Positions 52,307 through 63,558 of a stretch of DNA of 64,000 nt are shown here, piece after piece (position 1 is the stretch's first letter; the number at the start of each line of letters is the position of its first letter). A program made the translations under genes and the position numbers. The notes below the pieces were generated by a model, which was not told the DNA's origin, did no database searches, and worked only from the letters and a program-made list of their open reading frames with translations. Source of the stretch: Pseudomonas rhizophila (GTDB taxonomy: Bacteria > Pseudomonadota > Gammaproteobacteria > Pseudomonadales > Pseudomonadaceae). The stretch is from NCBI RefSeq assembly GCF_003033885.1, contig NZ_CP024081.1:3224046-3288045 (forward strand). The letters run 5' to 3'.

Positions 52307-54178
52307 ATGCTGCAGAATATCAGGGACAATTCACAAGGCTGGATTGCCAAAACCATCATCGGGGTCATCGTCGTATTGATGGCGTTGACCGGTTTCGATG
52401 CCATTTTTCAAGCTACCACCAACAGTAATGACGCAGCCAAGGTCAACGGCGAAGAGATCAGCCAGAACGAGCTGAGCCAGGCGGTCGACATGCAACGCCG
52501 CCAGCTCATGCAACAGCTGGGCAAGGATTTCGACGCTTCGTTGCTGGACGAAAAAATGCTGCGCGACTCAGCGCTCAAAGGCCTGATCGATCGCAAGCTG
52601 TTGCTGCAAGGCGCGCAAGATTCGAAATTCGCTTTCTCCGAAGCCGCGCTGGATCAAGTGATCCTGCAAACGCCTGAGTTTCAGGTCGATGGCAAATTCA
52701 GCGCCGAGCGTTTCGATCAGGTGATCCGCCAGCTGGGTTACAGCCGCATGCAATTTCGTCAGATGCTGGCTCAGGAGATGCTGATCGGCCAGTTGCGCGC
52801 AGGTCTGGCGGGGAGTGGTTTTGTCACCGACGCCCAGGTGTTGGCCTTCGCCCGTCTGGAAAAACAGACCCGGGATTTCGCCACCTTGAATATCCAGGCC
52901 GACTCGTCGACGGTCAAACTGACCGATGATGAGGTCAAGGCTTACTACGATAAGCATGCCAAGGAATTCATGACGCCCGACCAGGTGGTCATCGACTACC
53001 TTGAGCTGAAGAAGGCTTCTTTCTTCGATCAGGTCAGCGTCAAGGATGAAGACCTGCAAGCGGCCTATCAGAAAGAAATCGCGAACCTGTCCGAACAGCG
53101 TCGTGCTGCGCACATCCTGATCGAAGTGAACGACAAGGTCACCGAAGCCCAGGCCAAGGCGAAGATCGAAGAGATTCAGGCTCGTTTGGCCAAAGGCGAA
53201 TCGTTTGAGGCGTTGGCCAAGGAGTTCTCCCAGGACCCAGGTTCGGCGAACAGCGGCGGCGATCTCGGTTATGCCGGTCCGGGTGTCTACGATCCGGAGT
53301 TCGAAAAGGCTCTGTATGCGTTGAGCAAGGATCAGGTATCGGCACCGGTGCGTACCGATTTCGGTTTTCACCTGATCAAGTTGTTGGGAGTCGAAGCGCC
53401 TGAAGTGCCAACGTTTGCCAGCCTCAAGGACAAGCTTGTTCGCGAGCTGAAAACCCAGCAGGTTGAGCAGCGTTTCGTGGAGGCGACCAAGCAACTGGAG
53501 GATGCCTCTTTCGAAGCCTCCGACCTGGCACAGCCGGCTCAGGACCTGAAATTGACCGTCCACACTTCGGCGCCGTTCGGCCGTGAGGGTGGGGAGGGGA
53601 TCGCGGCCAACCGCGCCGTGGTGACCGCCGCGTTCAGCCCGGAGGTACTGGATGAGGGTGCAAACAGCACCGCCATCGAGCTGGACCCGGAAACCGTGGT
53701 GGTGCTGCGTGCCAAGGAGCACCGCAAGCCCGAGCAAATGCCACTGGAAAGCGTGGACGGGGCCATTCGCGCTCAACTGGCGAAGGAACATGCCAGTGCC
53801 GCGGCCAAGACCCGGGCCGAGGAGTTGATTGCCGGTTTGCGCGATGGCAAGACGGCCCTGGATCAACCTGTCGACGGTCAGAAATGGAAGGTCATCGAGG
53901 CGGCGACTCGAAGCCAGGAAGGGATTGATCCGGCGGTGTTGCAGGCATTGTTCCGGATGCCTAAACCCGAATCGAAAGACAAGCCGACGTTCAGCAGTGT
54001 GACGTTGCCCGATGGCAGTCTGGTCATCGTGCGTTTGAACGGCGTGAACGAAGCGGCGGCACCGAGCGATGAGGAGAAGGCGCAATACCGCCGTTATCTC
54101 GCTTCTCGTGTCGGCCAGCAGGACTTCGCTGCCTATCGCAAGCAGTTGGAGAGTGAGGCGGACATCGAGCGCTTCTAA
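52307..54178 (+). CDS. ppiD: PpiD, inner-membrane-anchored periplasmic chaperone
   Basis: A 623-residue protein. An N-terminal anchor helix (GWIAKTIIGVIVVLMALTGF, 11-30) is followed by a SurA_N-like chaperone region (35-170) and a parvulin rotamase domain (about 265-355, RRAAHILIEV ... SANSGGDLGYAGPGVYDPEF). A C-terminal chaperone segment completes the protein. It assists proteins leaving the Sec channel. The ATG at 52307 follows GGGGGACGC. It is the last gene of the core block and is followed by a clear terminator. Confidence 0.97.
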   Translation: MLQNIRDNSQGWIAKTIIGVIVVLMALTGFDAIFQATTNSNDAAKVNGEEISQNELSQAVDMQRRQLMQQLGKDFDASLLDEKMLRDSALKGLIDRKLLLQGAQDSKFAFSEAALDQVILQTPEFQVDGKFSAERFDQVIRQLGYSRMQFRQMLAQEMLIGQLRAGLAGSGFVTDAQVLAFARLEKQTRDFATLNIQADSSTVKLTDDEVKAYYDKHAKEFMTPDQVVIDYLELKKASFFDQVSVKDEDLQAAYQKEIANLSEQRRAAHILIEVNDKVTEAQAKAKIEEIQARLAKGESFEALAKEFSQDPGSANSGGDLGYAGPGVYDPEFEKALYALSKDQVSAPVRTDFGFHLIKLLGVEAPEVPTFASLKDKLVRELKTQQVEQRFVEATKQLEDASFEASDLAQPAQDLKLTVHTSAPFGREGGEGIAANRAVVTAAFSPEVLDEGANSTAIELDPETVVVLRAKEHRKPEQMPLESVDGAIRAQLAKEHASAAAKTRAEELIAGLRDGKTALDQPVDGQKWKVIEAATRSQEGIDPAVLQALFRMPKPESKDKPTFSSVTLPDGSLVIVRLNGVNEAAAPSDEEKAQYRRYLASRVGQQDFAAYRKQLESEADIERF

Positions 54179-54204
54179 GTGCTCTGATGGTTTGCCCCAC
54201 AACG

Positions 54205-54230
54205 ACCCGGCCGAAAGGCCGGGTTTTTTG
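54205..54230 (+). terminator. Terminator after ppiD
   Basis: ACCCGGCC-GAAA-GGCCGGGT (54205-54224) followed by TTTTTT. This is an eight-base GC stem with a GNRA loop and a T-run. Confidence 0.93.
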
Positions 54231-54399
54231 TGTCTGCTTGTTGCATCGGGCAGTATCTTCGTCGCTCCACCGAATTCGCGTCTTTTTCCCGCAAATAACC
54301 CCCAGTAGACTTGTAACCCGTTTGAGACAAGATTAGCCACGCGGCCTGGCAGCGTTCTGTTGCACAATACGCCCCGGATCGTTTTCCTCAGGATGTTCA

Positions 54400-55350
54400 A
54401 TGTTCAAATCATTCCCTATGCGCACCGTCGGGCTGGCACTGGTGCTGGCCGCTGCAGCCGGTTGCTCGTCGAAGAAAACCGCTATCTACGAGCATGAAAA
54501 CTTCGATGACTCCGGTACGTTCTCGCGTTCCTATTCAGTGAATGATGCGGCGACCTGCGAAGCCGGGCGCCGGGCATTGCTCAGCCAGGGCTACATCATT
54601 ACCAGTAGCGATCCGAAGCTGGTCAGCGGTCACAAGAGTTTTCAGCAGACCGGCGAAACCCATATGGAGATCAGCTTCAATCTGGTCTGTGCGCAAGACA
54701 GTGGTCCCGGACACCGTGCGACCATGTTTGCCAACGCCTTGCAGGACCGTTATGCGCTGAAAAAAACCAACAACTCCGCCAGCTTGGGCGTGGGGGTGCT
54801 GGGATCGGTGTCGATGCCGATCGGCTCGTCCGATGATTCGATGGTCAAGGTCGCCAGCGAAACCGTGTCGTCGGCGAAGTTCTATGAGCGTTTCTTTGCC
54901 CTCGTGGAGTTGTTCCTGCCTCCCGAGGCGAAGAAACCCGTGGAAGAAACCGAAAAACCCAAGGCTGAGCTTGGCGTTCCGGAACCCCAGGTCGAGCCGG
55001 CGGCGTTGTCACCGGTTTCTACTCCGGAGCCGACACCGATGCCTGTTCCTGCACCAGAGCCGGCACCGATTCCTGTACCTGCTCTTGCTCCAGAGCCGGA
55101 GCCGGCTCCCGAATCGGCTCCCGAACCGGCACCAGCGCCAGTCGCGCCGGTGGAGGAGGCCACGCCCGCGCCTGCCGAGACTTCTCCGGCCAGTTCGGAG
55201 CCGGTCGCGCCGCCGGCAGAGCCCGCGCCCATCGCACCCAGCGAGCCTCAACTATCAGAGCCTGAGTCGTCGACGCAAGCCATTACACCGCCACCCTCCA
55301 GCGCCTTGCCGGCCCCCTCCGAGCCGATCCAGCCGCTTCCCGCCTCTTGA
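54400..55350 (+). CDS. DUF2242 lipoprotein with long Pro/Glu/Ala-rich tail
   Basis: A 316-residue lipoprotein (lipobox AAAGC, C22) with a DUF2242 domain (about 25-175; AIYEHENFDDSGTFSRSY, ETHMEISFNLVCAQ). Residues 185-316 form a low-complexity tail of PEP, PAP and PVP repeats, likely extended through the periplasm or peptidoglycan, as in TonB-like linkers. The ATG at 54400 follows a CAGGATG context; MRTVG (54418) is an alternative start. The function of DUF2242 is not known. It is monocistronic. Confidence 0.88.
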   Translation: MFKSFPMRTVGLALVLAAAAGCSSKKTAIYEHENFDDSGTFSRSYSVNDAATCEAGRRALLSQGYIITSSDPKLVSGHKSFQQTGETHMEISFNLVCAQDSGPGHRATMFANALQDRYALKKTNNSASLGVGVLGSVSMPIGSSDDSMVKVASETVSSAKFYERFFALVELFLPPEAKKPVEETEKPKAELGVPEPQVEPAALSPVSTPEPTPMPVPAPEPAPIPVPALAPEPEPAPESAPEPAPAPVAPVEEATPAPAETSPASSEPVAPPAEPAPIAPSEPQLSEPESSTQAITPPPSSALPAPSEPIQPLPAS

Positions 55351-55425
55351 TGCTCAGTGGCAAGGGTGGAAATCCCTTGCCACACCTGCACGCAGTAATT
55401 TCCCAGCGCTGTGCTACGTTTAATT

Positions 55426-55469
55426 CATGAAGCTTTTGCTTCATGTTTTGTTCATAAAGCGGCTTTATG
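55426..55469. promoter_or_regulatory. Twin hairpins upstream of the 28-codon ORF
   Basis: The first hairpin is CATGAAGC-TTTT-GCTTCATG (55426-55445), followed by TTTT, like a weak terminator. The second is CATAAAG-CGG-CTTTATG (55453-55469). Both arms begin CAT(G/A)AAGC, so they look like a duplicated motif. They lie 57-100 bases before a small ORF and could act in attenuation or mRNA stability. Confidence 0.5.
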
Positions 55470-55526
55470 CTGATTCCAGCGCCATCAGGCATCGGTTTCA
55501 ACGTTACGTTATGGGAAGGATTCAAG

Positions 55527-55613
55527 ATGGATGATTATCAGGAAGAGCTGCTGGAATATCAGGCGTATGAGCTTGATCCCCTGGAACCCGCCGAGGATGC
55601 GACAGAGCTGTAA
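55527..55613 (+). CDS. 28-residue acidic ORF
   Basis: A 28-codon open frame, MDDYQEELLEYQAYELD followed by PLEPAEDATEL. AAGGA sits seven bases before the ATG, and codon use is Pseudomonas-like. About a third of the residues are acidic, with regularly spaced tyrosines and leucines. It lies alone after twin hairpins and 42 bases before the convergent AraC gene. It is too short to assign, but the ribosome site and composition argue for translation. Confidence 0.6.
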   Translation: MDDYQEELLEYQAYELDPLEPAEDATEL

Positions 55614-55654
55614 ATCCGCTAAAAACGGCACGTTATCAGCGGCAGGTTTGCAGC

Positions 55655-56692
55655 TTAACTGCTTCTACGACTGCGCCGAAACTCGCCCGGAGTCTGGTTG
55701 TTCCAGCGCTTGAAGGCGCGTTGAAAGGCTTCCGCTGAGGCGAACCCCAGCAGGTACGCGATTTCACCGAACGCCAGTTCAGTGTCGCGAATGTAGGTCA
55801 TGGCCAGGTCGCGGCGAGTGTCGTTGAGGATTGCGCGAAATTGCGTGCCTTCTTCGGCCAGTTTGCGACGCAGTGTCCAGGTCGGCAGCTTCAGACGCGC
55901 CGCCACTTCTTCCAGGTCGGGTTCCCGACCGCCGTTGAGCAAGGGCCCCAGCAGTTGGATGATGCGCTCGCGCAGGCTGCGGGTGCGCGTCAATTGCTCC
56001 AGCTCCCGTTCACACAACTGAACCAGGTGTCGCCAGGTGCCGGGGCAATGTTGGGGGTTGCGTTGGGCGAGACTGTCGAGTCCCAGGCGTAGCTGATTAT
56101 GTTCGGCACCGAACTGGATCGGGCAGTCACCGAGCGCGCGATAGGCCTCCAGGTATGCCGGTGCTTCGAACTCGATTTCCACCCGTTCAGCCCTCAACGC
56201 GACAGCACTCACGCAGGACAGCTGCGCCAGCCAGCCGGCGATGATCGAATCCACGACGAAGCGGTTGTAGGCGTTATAGGGGCTGATGGAATAGAACCGC
56301 AGCCACGCGCCTCGGGCATCTTCATGAAAACTCGACTGACCGCGATAGTTGGAGCCGTACAGCGGCTCGAAGCGGATCATGCACCGCGCGGCTTCGCGCA
56401 CCGTCGGTGCCTGGGCCGCCGTCACGCCTGCCAGCCCGGCCTGGCTCAAGCGGCTAAGTTGGCCCATGCGCAAACCCAAGGCAGGGTCCTGGGTCTGTTG
56501 GATGGCGGCGTGCCCCAGGCGCATGTAGCGCGGGATCGACAGACGAGCACCGGGCTCGGCCAGGCGTGCCGCATCCAGACCGTATTGTTCAAGCAAAGGC
56601 TGGGGGTCGTGGCCATGGCTGGCAACCGCGTCGGCCAGGCTATGGACGAAGCTGACTGACAAGTCTCCCAGTCGCATCGGTTGCGGTTTCAT
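55655..56692 (-). CDS. AraC-family regulator (OruR/ArgR-like architecture)
   Basis: A 345-residue regulator with an N-terminal arabinose-binding-like domain (about 15-205; SLADAVASHGHDPQPLLEQYGL) and a C-terminal helix-turn-helix pair (about 245-340; VAARLKLPTWTLRRKLAEEGTQF and FGEIAYLLGFASAEAFQRAFKRW). This layout is common to ornithine- and choline-type AraC regulators in Pseudomonas. The start at 56692 lies four bases after the nitrilase-like stop, so the two genes are an operon. Confidence 0.92.
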   Translation of the reverse strand: MKPQPMRLGDLSVSFVHSLADAVASHGHDPQPLLEQYGLDAARLAEPGARLSIPRYMRLGHAAIQQTQDPALGLRMGQLSRLSQAGLAGVTAAQAPTVREAARCMIRFEPLYGSNYRGQSSFHEDARGAWLRFYSISPYNAYNRFVVDSIIAGWLAQLSCVSAVALRAERVEIEFEAPAYLEAYRALGDCPIQFGAEHNQLRLGLDSLAQRNPQHCPGTWRHLVQLCERELEQLTRTRSLRERIIQLLGPLLNGGREPDLEEVAARLKLPTWTLRRKLAEEGTQFRAILNDTRRDLAMTYIRDTELAFGEIAYLLGFASAEAFQRAFKRWNNQTPGEFRRSRRSS

Positions 56693-56696
56693 GGTG

Positions 56697-57827
56697 TTAC
56701 AGCCACAGGTTCAGCAGACGGGCGCCACGAGCTTCACCGTCGGGAAAATGCTCGCCGTCATGGCTGATGAAACTCTGCCCGGCGTTACCGTTGTCCCAGA
56801 ACTGACCTCGCAGGAAGACACTGACGCCGCCCCTGGCCTGGCTGCTGGGCGGCTGGCTGGTCAGTGTCAGGCGATGCCAGGCCTGGCCTTCACTCACTTC
56901 CCCAGGCTTGAGGCTGACTTCGCTCGGTGTGGACAGGCCCCTATAGCCACCCCAGGGTTTTTCCCAGGTATGGCGACCGTTGACAAAGGCAGGCACTGCC
57001 ACCAATTGCGCCCCCTGTTCATTCAACTGCCGATAATGAACCGGGTACCAACTGTCGCTGCCGATCAGCACGCCCAGGCGACCGGCAGGGGTGTCGACGA
57101 CGCTGATTGTGTCCGGATGGTCTGGCCCCAGCACGCCCTGTTGCTCGAACATGGGGTGCTGTTGGCGCTGTGGCTGGCCCAGCGGCCGACCGTCGCGGCC
57201 GAACACCACGCTACTGTTGTACAACGGGCCCCGGCCAACTTTCAGTTGGCCATCGCTGACGCTTGGCTCGGGCAGCACGATGGAGCCGGCCACCAGAGTC
57301 ACGCCGAACTCCTTGGCGAGTCCGCCGAACAGTGCCTGGTAGTCACGGGCCATGGTGTCGGCTTTCATGCGCAGGTAAGCATCGTCCAGCCGGTTGTCAC
57401 CTTTTGCGCTGACCAGCGCCTGGATGAACGCCAGCGGGTTGCTGACCGCCAGCCAGTTCATCGCTTCCTTCAACGTGGCGGCCTGATACAACTCGTCTTT
57501 TTCCCCGGCGATCATCAACCAGGTGCCAATGTGCTCGGGCAAGACCACCACGGTTTTGTCATTGAGCAAGCCCAGGTCACGAGCGGTTTGCAAATAGGCC
57601 GCCAGTTTGCGGTGCAGGCGTTCGGGGCTCTGGTAGTCGGTGGGGAACAGTTCGGGCTGGATGCCCAGCAAGTTGCCTTGATCGGCAGGGGTGCCCTGGT
57701 TCACCGCCAGGTTGATGCGAAGGTCTGACAGGTAATGACCCGCCGGACGATCCACCGTCCACAGTGCGTAGGTGATCAGGGCGGCAATCAAGGCCAGTGA
57801 CAACAGCAAGTACAGAAATTTGCGCAT
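56697..57827 (-). CDS. Nitrilase-fold membrane protein lacking catalytic Cys
   Basis: A 376-residue carbon-nitrogen hydrolase-fold protein with an N-terminal membrane helix (FLYLLLSLALIAALITYALW). The catalytic glutamate is present in VVVLPEHIG. The cysteine of the usual L(I/F)CxD strand is glycine (LGVLIGSDSWYP), one base from TGC, and the lysine strand reads PQRQQHPMF with no lysine. Amidase or nitrilase activity is therefore unlikely. It precedes the AraC gene by four bases. It may be a sensor or partner of that regulator; this is inferred. Confidence 0.82.
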   Translation of the reverse strand: MRKFLYLLLSLALIAALITYALWTVDRPAGHYLSDLRINLAVNQGTPADQGNLLGIQPELFPTDYQSPERLHRKLAAYLQTARDLGLLNDKTVVVLPEHIGTWLMIAGEKDELYQAATLKEAMNWLAVSNPLAFIQALVSAKGDNRLDDAYLRMKADTMARDYQALFGGLAKEFGVTLVAGSIVLPEPSVSDGQLKVGRGPLYNSSVVFGRDGRPLGQPQRQQHPMFEQQGVLGPDHPDTISVVDTPAGRLGVLIGSDSWYPVHYRQLNEQGAQLVAVPAFVNGRHTWEKPWGGYRGLSTPSEVSLKPGEVSEGQAWHRLTLTSQPPSSQARGGVSVFLRGQFWDNGNAGQSFISHDGEHFPDGEARGARLLNLWL

Positions 57828-58015
57828 GGGGAACAGTCAGCGGCCGTGTGCGGATTCACTGACTAGGGTAGGGCCCACGATGGGGTGTTGCCAAGGGGCG
57901 TTGCGCATTTGGATCATTAAGTTGTCAGTTACGGCCATTGAGCACGCAGCTTCCCGCTCTTAGGCTGTCTGGCATGACTGATGGAAGCCGCAGAGCCTCC
58001 GCATTTTTTCCGTGA

Positions 58016-60076
<2,061 letters not shown>

Positions 60077-60103
60077 GACACCGAATCTGTGGGCGCCTGG
60101 ATC

Positions 60104-60199
60104 CACTGTGGGAGCGAGCCTGCTCGCGATAGCGATGAGTCAGTTGCATGAGTGTTTACTGACCCACCGCCATCGCGAGCAGGCTCGCTCCCACAAGGG
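60104..60199. repeat. REPIN element
   Basis: The arms CTGTGGGAGCGAGCCTGCTC (about 60106-60131) and CGCGAGCAGGCTCGCTCCCA (60174-60195) are inverted around a 40-base centre. It lies between fadH and the ACC-deaminase-like gene. Confidence 0.92.
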
Positions 60200-60278
60200 G
60201 TTGCAATGAACACAGGCACTGAGGTCATCCGCGACCTAGCTGTTAAACTTGCGGCTCGTCCCGATTCGGCCTGCTGCA

Positions 60279-61187
60279 ATGTTGCTTTCCTGCCTCGACT
60301 GGCACCCCCAACCCCGCCTGGAACTCCTTCATCTGGACTGGCTCGCCCGTGCCGGAGTTGAAGTGGCGGTGCTGCGTCTGGACCAGATTGACCCCCTGAT
60401 CAGCGGCAACAAGTGGTTCAAGCTGGTTCACCATGTGCGCGCTGCCCATGAGGCCGGTGCCAAGGGGATCATGAGCCTGGGCGGTGTCTATTCCAACCAT
60501 CTGCATGCGCTGGCGACGGCTGGCAAGCGCTTCGGGTTCCCAACGGTCGGGCTGCTGCGCGGCAATCCCCAGGAAACGCCGACGGTCCTTGACCTCAAAG
60601 CGTTCGACATGGATCTGCACTGGCTGGGTTATGGCGGATACCGAGGGCGGCACGCCGCGGACTTCTGGCAACCCTGGCAGGCGCAATACCCGCAGCTGCA
60701 TCCGGTGCCTGAGGGCGGTTCAGGGTTGTCCGGCGCGCAGGGTTGCATGGATTGGGTGGCCGGGGCGCGTGAACAATTGGCGGCGTTGGGCTGGGTGGAT
60801 TATCACGGCTGGTGGCTGGCCTGCGGTACCGGGACCTCCCTGGCGGGGCTGGTGTTGGCTGAAGCGGGGGAGCACCCGGTCTACGGCGTGTTGGCTGTGC
60901 CTGCGGATCACGGCGTGGCGCAGCAGGTCGAAAGCATCGTGGGGCAAGCAGGTCTCTGCAACCCGCGTTATGAGTTGTTCGACGGCAGCCGTGGCGGCTT
61001 CGCCCGGGTCGACGCCGAACTCGTCGCCTTCATCCACGCCACTGGCGCCATCGAACTGGAGCCGCTGTATACCGGCAAGGCGTTGATGCTGCTCAAGGCG
61101 CGGGTCGAGGCCGGACAGTTTGCCCGTGGCACCCGCTTGATTTTCGTTCACACCGGCGGCTTGCAAGGCCGCCGAGGGTTTGAATAA
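60279..61187 (+). CDS. PLP-dependent ACC deaminase/D-cysteine desulfhydrase family protein
   Basis: A 302-residue type II PLP enzyme. The lysine that binds PLP is K45 in SGNKWFKL; the glycine-rich phosphate loop is CGTGTSLAG (about 188-196). The family includes ACC deaminases and D-cysteine desulfhydrases. It lacks clear features for choosing between them, and the short N-terminus (first residues MLLSCLDWHP) suits the DcyD-like branch. The ATG at 60279 is used; a TTG at 60249 would add ten residues. It is convergent with the cytochrome gene. Confidence 0.85.
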   Translation: MLLSCLDWHPQPRLELLHLDWLARAGVEVAVLRLDQIDPLISGNKWFKLVHHVRAAHEAGAKGIMSLGGVYSNHLHALATAGKRFGFPTVGLLRGNPQETPTVLDLKAFDMDLHWLGYGGYRGRHAADFWQPWQAQYPQLHPVPEGGSGLSGAQGCMDWVAGAREQLAALGWVDYHGWWLACGTGTSLAGLVLAEAGEHPVYGVLAVPADHGVAQQVESIVGQAGLCNPRYELFDGSRGGFARVDAELVAFIHATGAIELEPLYTGKALMLLKARVEAGQFARGTRLIFVHTGGLQGRRGFE

Positions 61188-61193
61188 CCAGCG

Positions 61194-61742
61194 TCAGCCG
61201 CGTTTGGGCATCATCCGCAGCAGGGTGTTATCGCGCACGATGTAGTGGTGGTACAGCCCCGCCAGGGCATGCAGGCCAATCAGCCAGTAGCCGATGGTGC
61301 CTCCCAACTCATGCCAGCCCTCCAGTTGTTTGGCAAAGTCTTTGTCCTGATCGATCAGCAGTGGCAAATCGAAACCATAGAACATCACCTGATGCCCTTC
61401 GGCACTGGTGATCAGCCACCCCAGCAATGGCATGGCGATCATGAACAGGTACAACGCCCAGTGCATCAGGTGGGCAAGGAAGGTCTGCCAGGCAGGCGAG
61501 GCGGGAAAGATGGCTGGAGCCTTCCCCATGCTGCGGGCGAACAGGCGTAGCCAGACCAGCACAAACACGGTCAGGCCGAGCATGAAGTGAGCTTCTTTGA
61601 TCAGGGTCCGGCCGTCACTGCCTTTGGGGAATATCCCTCGCAGTTCGATGCAGGCATAAACCACGGCCAGTAGAATCAGCATCAGCCAATGCAGGGAGAC
61701 CGTGACGGTACTGTAGCGGTTTTCCGAGCTTTTCCAGGGCAT
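61194..61742 (-). CDS. Cytochrome b561 family protein
   Basis: A 182-residue membrane protein with four helices and histidines that can hold two b-type hemes: H18 (SLHWLML), the histidine in EAHFMLG, and those in LIGLHALAGLYHHYI. It passes electrons between the quinone pool and a periplasmic partner, and CybB-type proteins can oxidise superoxide. GGAG lies eight bases before the ATG at 61742; upstream in-frame codons are not conserved. It is convergent with the PLP gene with a six-base gap. Confidence 0.92.
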   Translation of the reverse strand: MPWKSSENRYSTVTVSLHWLMLILLAVVYACIELRGIFPKGSDGRTLIKEAHFMLGLTVFVLVWLRLFARSMGKAPAIFPASPAWQTFLAHLMHWALYLFMIAMPLLGWLITSAEGHQVMFYGFDLPLLIDQDKDFAKQLEGWHELGGTIGYWLIGLHALAGLYHHYIVRDNTLLRMMPKRG

Positions 61743-61931
61743 GCAGGTATCTCCAGTCATCAGGTAGAGCACCGTCTTATGCGGCGTAGTGCTCCTACTG
61801 TAAGCCCGTTTTTTCGGGTTCGCTTGAGCCAGATCAGTTTCGCCAGTATGGACAACCCCGATCAATGCATTCACAGGATGGCGGCTGTTGCGCCGCTGCG
61901 CGGGAGTAAGCGCCCTGGTCACGCAAGGAGG

Positions 61932-63338
61932 TCAGGGTGTCAGGTCTGGCGGATTCAGGAGCCAGTCCAATAGCAGCCTTGTGTCATTTTGACCCTGCAC
62001 CGGTTTCGTTTGTATGGCGGGCTGCCCACCGCCGACATCGCCTACCCCCAGGCACAGCACCGGTCGGTCGGGGTCACCATCGAGAAAGCTCACCAGCACT
62101 ACGCTGCCGATCCTCAGGACGGGCCGTTCATTCAGCGTCAGGCGTGACACCGGCAGCGTGATGCCTTCGTTATCCGGGGTCCACAGGCTGACCGTGACAC
62201 GGCCGCGTTGATCGGGGCGTGTCGGCTGATCGCCAGGGTCGAGTACGTACGCGAGGTGATAGCCGGGGATGCAGGGTCTTGGATGCTTGAGGGCAGGCCT
62301 GAATACGGTGGACCATGGGATGGCCGAAAACCGGTTACGGTAATCGCGGGTCGCCGGTATGGGCGACAGGTTGGTTTCAAGGATGGAAAATTGCCGCCCG
62401 CGATGCTGGATATCGGTGATCAGCCACTGGTCGTTGAAAGTGGACTCCGGGTGTTCACTGATCTGCACGATATGGCCGCTGCGCAGGAAGGGCTGGTGGC
62501 TCTGGCCCTGGATTTCCCGCTGTCGACAGCGCAGCCGCTCAAGTCTGCGGCGGCCGGCCTGGTAGCGATGAGCCAACGTCGGACTGCTGCGTATCGTCTC
62601 GTGATTTTCACCTTCGAAGGCGTGATTGGCCGCGCTGTCCCCGGCTTGGCTTGTGTCGCGATCACTGAAGCCGGCCGGCAGGCCATGGGTCATTGCGCAG
62701 TGTCGCTGGTACACCTGCCTGATGGCTGGTTGCTGGCCGGGATCAGGGCGCAGGTTCAGTTCGATCGGACGGGCGGGAAAACTTTTCGGGTCTTCGGCGA
62801 ACACCAGGACATGGCCATGAACGGTGTGTTCGAATTGGTAATGAATGCCTTCTTCTTCACACAACCGGTGCAGCAACTCCAGATCGCTCTCCTCGTACTG
62901 GATACAGAACGGGCGGCACGGGTACTGCCCATGGGGCAGTTCAAAGCGGTAGCTGTGGGCCGGCAGCGCATTGTCTTCCAGCAGTCGATGCAGGATCTGC
63001 ACAGCGCTAAGCCGGTAGAACACCCGTCGCCGTGGGCCCTGTTCCAGGCGCTGGAGGTACGGCACCAGCGTCAAGCGATAGCCGATGCGCTGTGGGGCAT
63101 GGCTCGTCACGCCGACGCTGTGCACAACGCCATGCACACCGCATTCGCCATCGAGGCGCAGGAAGGCAGGCTGGTCCAGCAACGTGTCGGGATTGATCGG
63201 CGGCGACAGCCCGATCAATTCAAGGTCGAAACGGTATGGCTGATTAAGCGCTTCGCGACCGTTAAACCTCAGGACTTGCAGGCGCAAATCGCTTTGCGTG
63301 AGGGTCAGGCTGAAAGGACTTTCCGATTCGTTGCGCAT
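61932..63338 (-). CDS. vgrG: Short VgrG-like type VI spike protein lacking needle
   Basis: A 468-residue VgrG-family protein. The gp27-like region covers residues 1-350 (VLRFNGREALNQPYRFDLELIG; YRLTLVPYLQRLEQGPRRRVFY; CIQYEESDLELLHRLCEEEGIHYQFEH). A shortened OB-fold follows (GRVTVSLWTPDNEG; GSVVLVSFLDGDPDRPVLC, about 375-440). Typical VgrG continues another 150-250 residues as the beta-helix needle. Here the chain ends about 25 residues after the OB-fold, with no PAAR or effector domain. No tssA-M genes are in the window. The start at 63338 has a weak ribosome site. Confidence 0.85.
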   Translation of the reverse strand: MRNESESPFSLTLTQSDLRLQVLRFNGREALNQPYRFDLELIGLSPPINPDTLLDQPAFLRLDGECGVHGVVHSVGVTSHAPQRIGYRLTLVPYLQRLEQGPRRRVFYRLSAVQILHRLLEDNALPAHSYRFELPHGQYPCRPFCIQYEESDLELLHRLCEEEGIHYQFEHTVHGHVLVFAEDPKSFPARPIELNLRPDPGQQPAIRQVYQRHCAMTHGLPAGFSDRDTSQAGDSAANHAFEGENHETIRSSPTLAHRYQAGRRRLERLRCRQREIQGQSHQPFLRSGHIVQISEHPESTFNDQWLITDIQHRGRQFSILETNLSPIPATRDYRNRFSAIPWSTVFRPALKHPRPCIPGYHLAYVLDPGDQPTRPDQRGRVTVSLWTPDNEGITLPVSRLTLNERPVLRIGSVVLVSFLDGDPDRPVLCLGVGDVGGGQPAIQTKPVQGQNDTRLLLDWLLNPPDLTP

Positions 63339-63558
63339 CGCGGTTCTTACTGGCTGGGAAGATAAGTTCACGAGAGTACGAAACCGCAGGAGGAAAGGGG
63401 GCCCCAAATCGCCATTTCAGAAACTCCCTACAGCACGTCGGGGAAATGTTGATTCATCGGCGGTGATTTTTTGGTCGATCAGCCGGTTTAGGCCGTATAA
63501 ACTTGCGCCACAGCGCCGGCCAGCAGATGTCTCGGCGCGACAGACAAGAGAGTGAGTA

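Noticed and set aside
52568..54400. Minus-strand open frame of about 610 codons opposite ppiD
   Set aside because: PpiD on the plus strand shows a clear anchor helix and parvulin domain; the antisense frame shows no family and ends in the neighbouring promoter.
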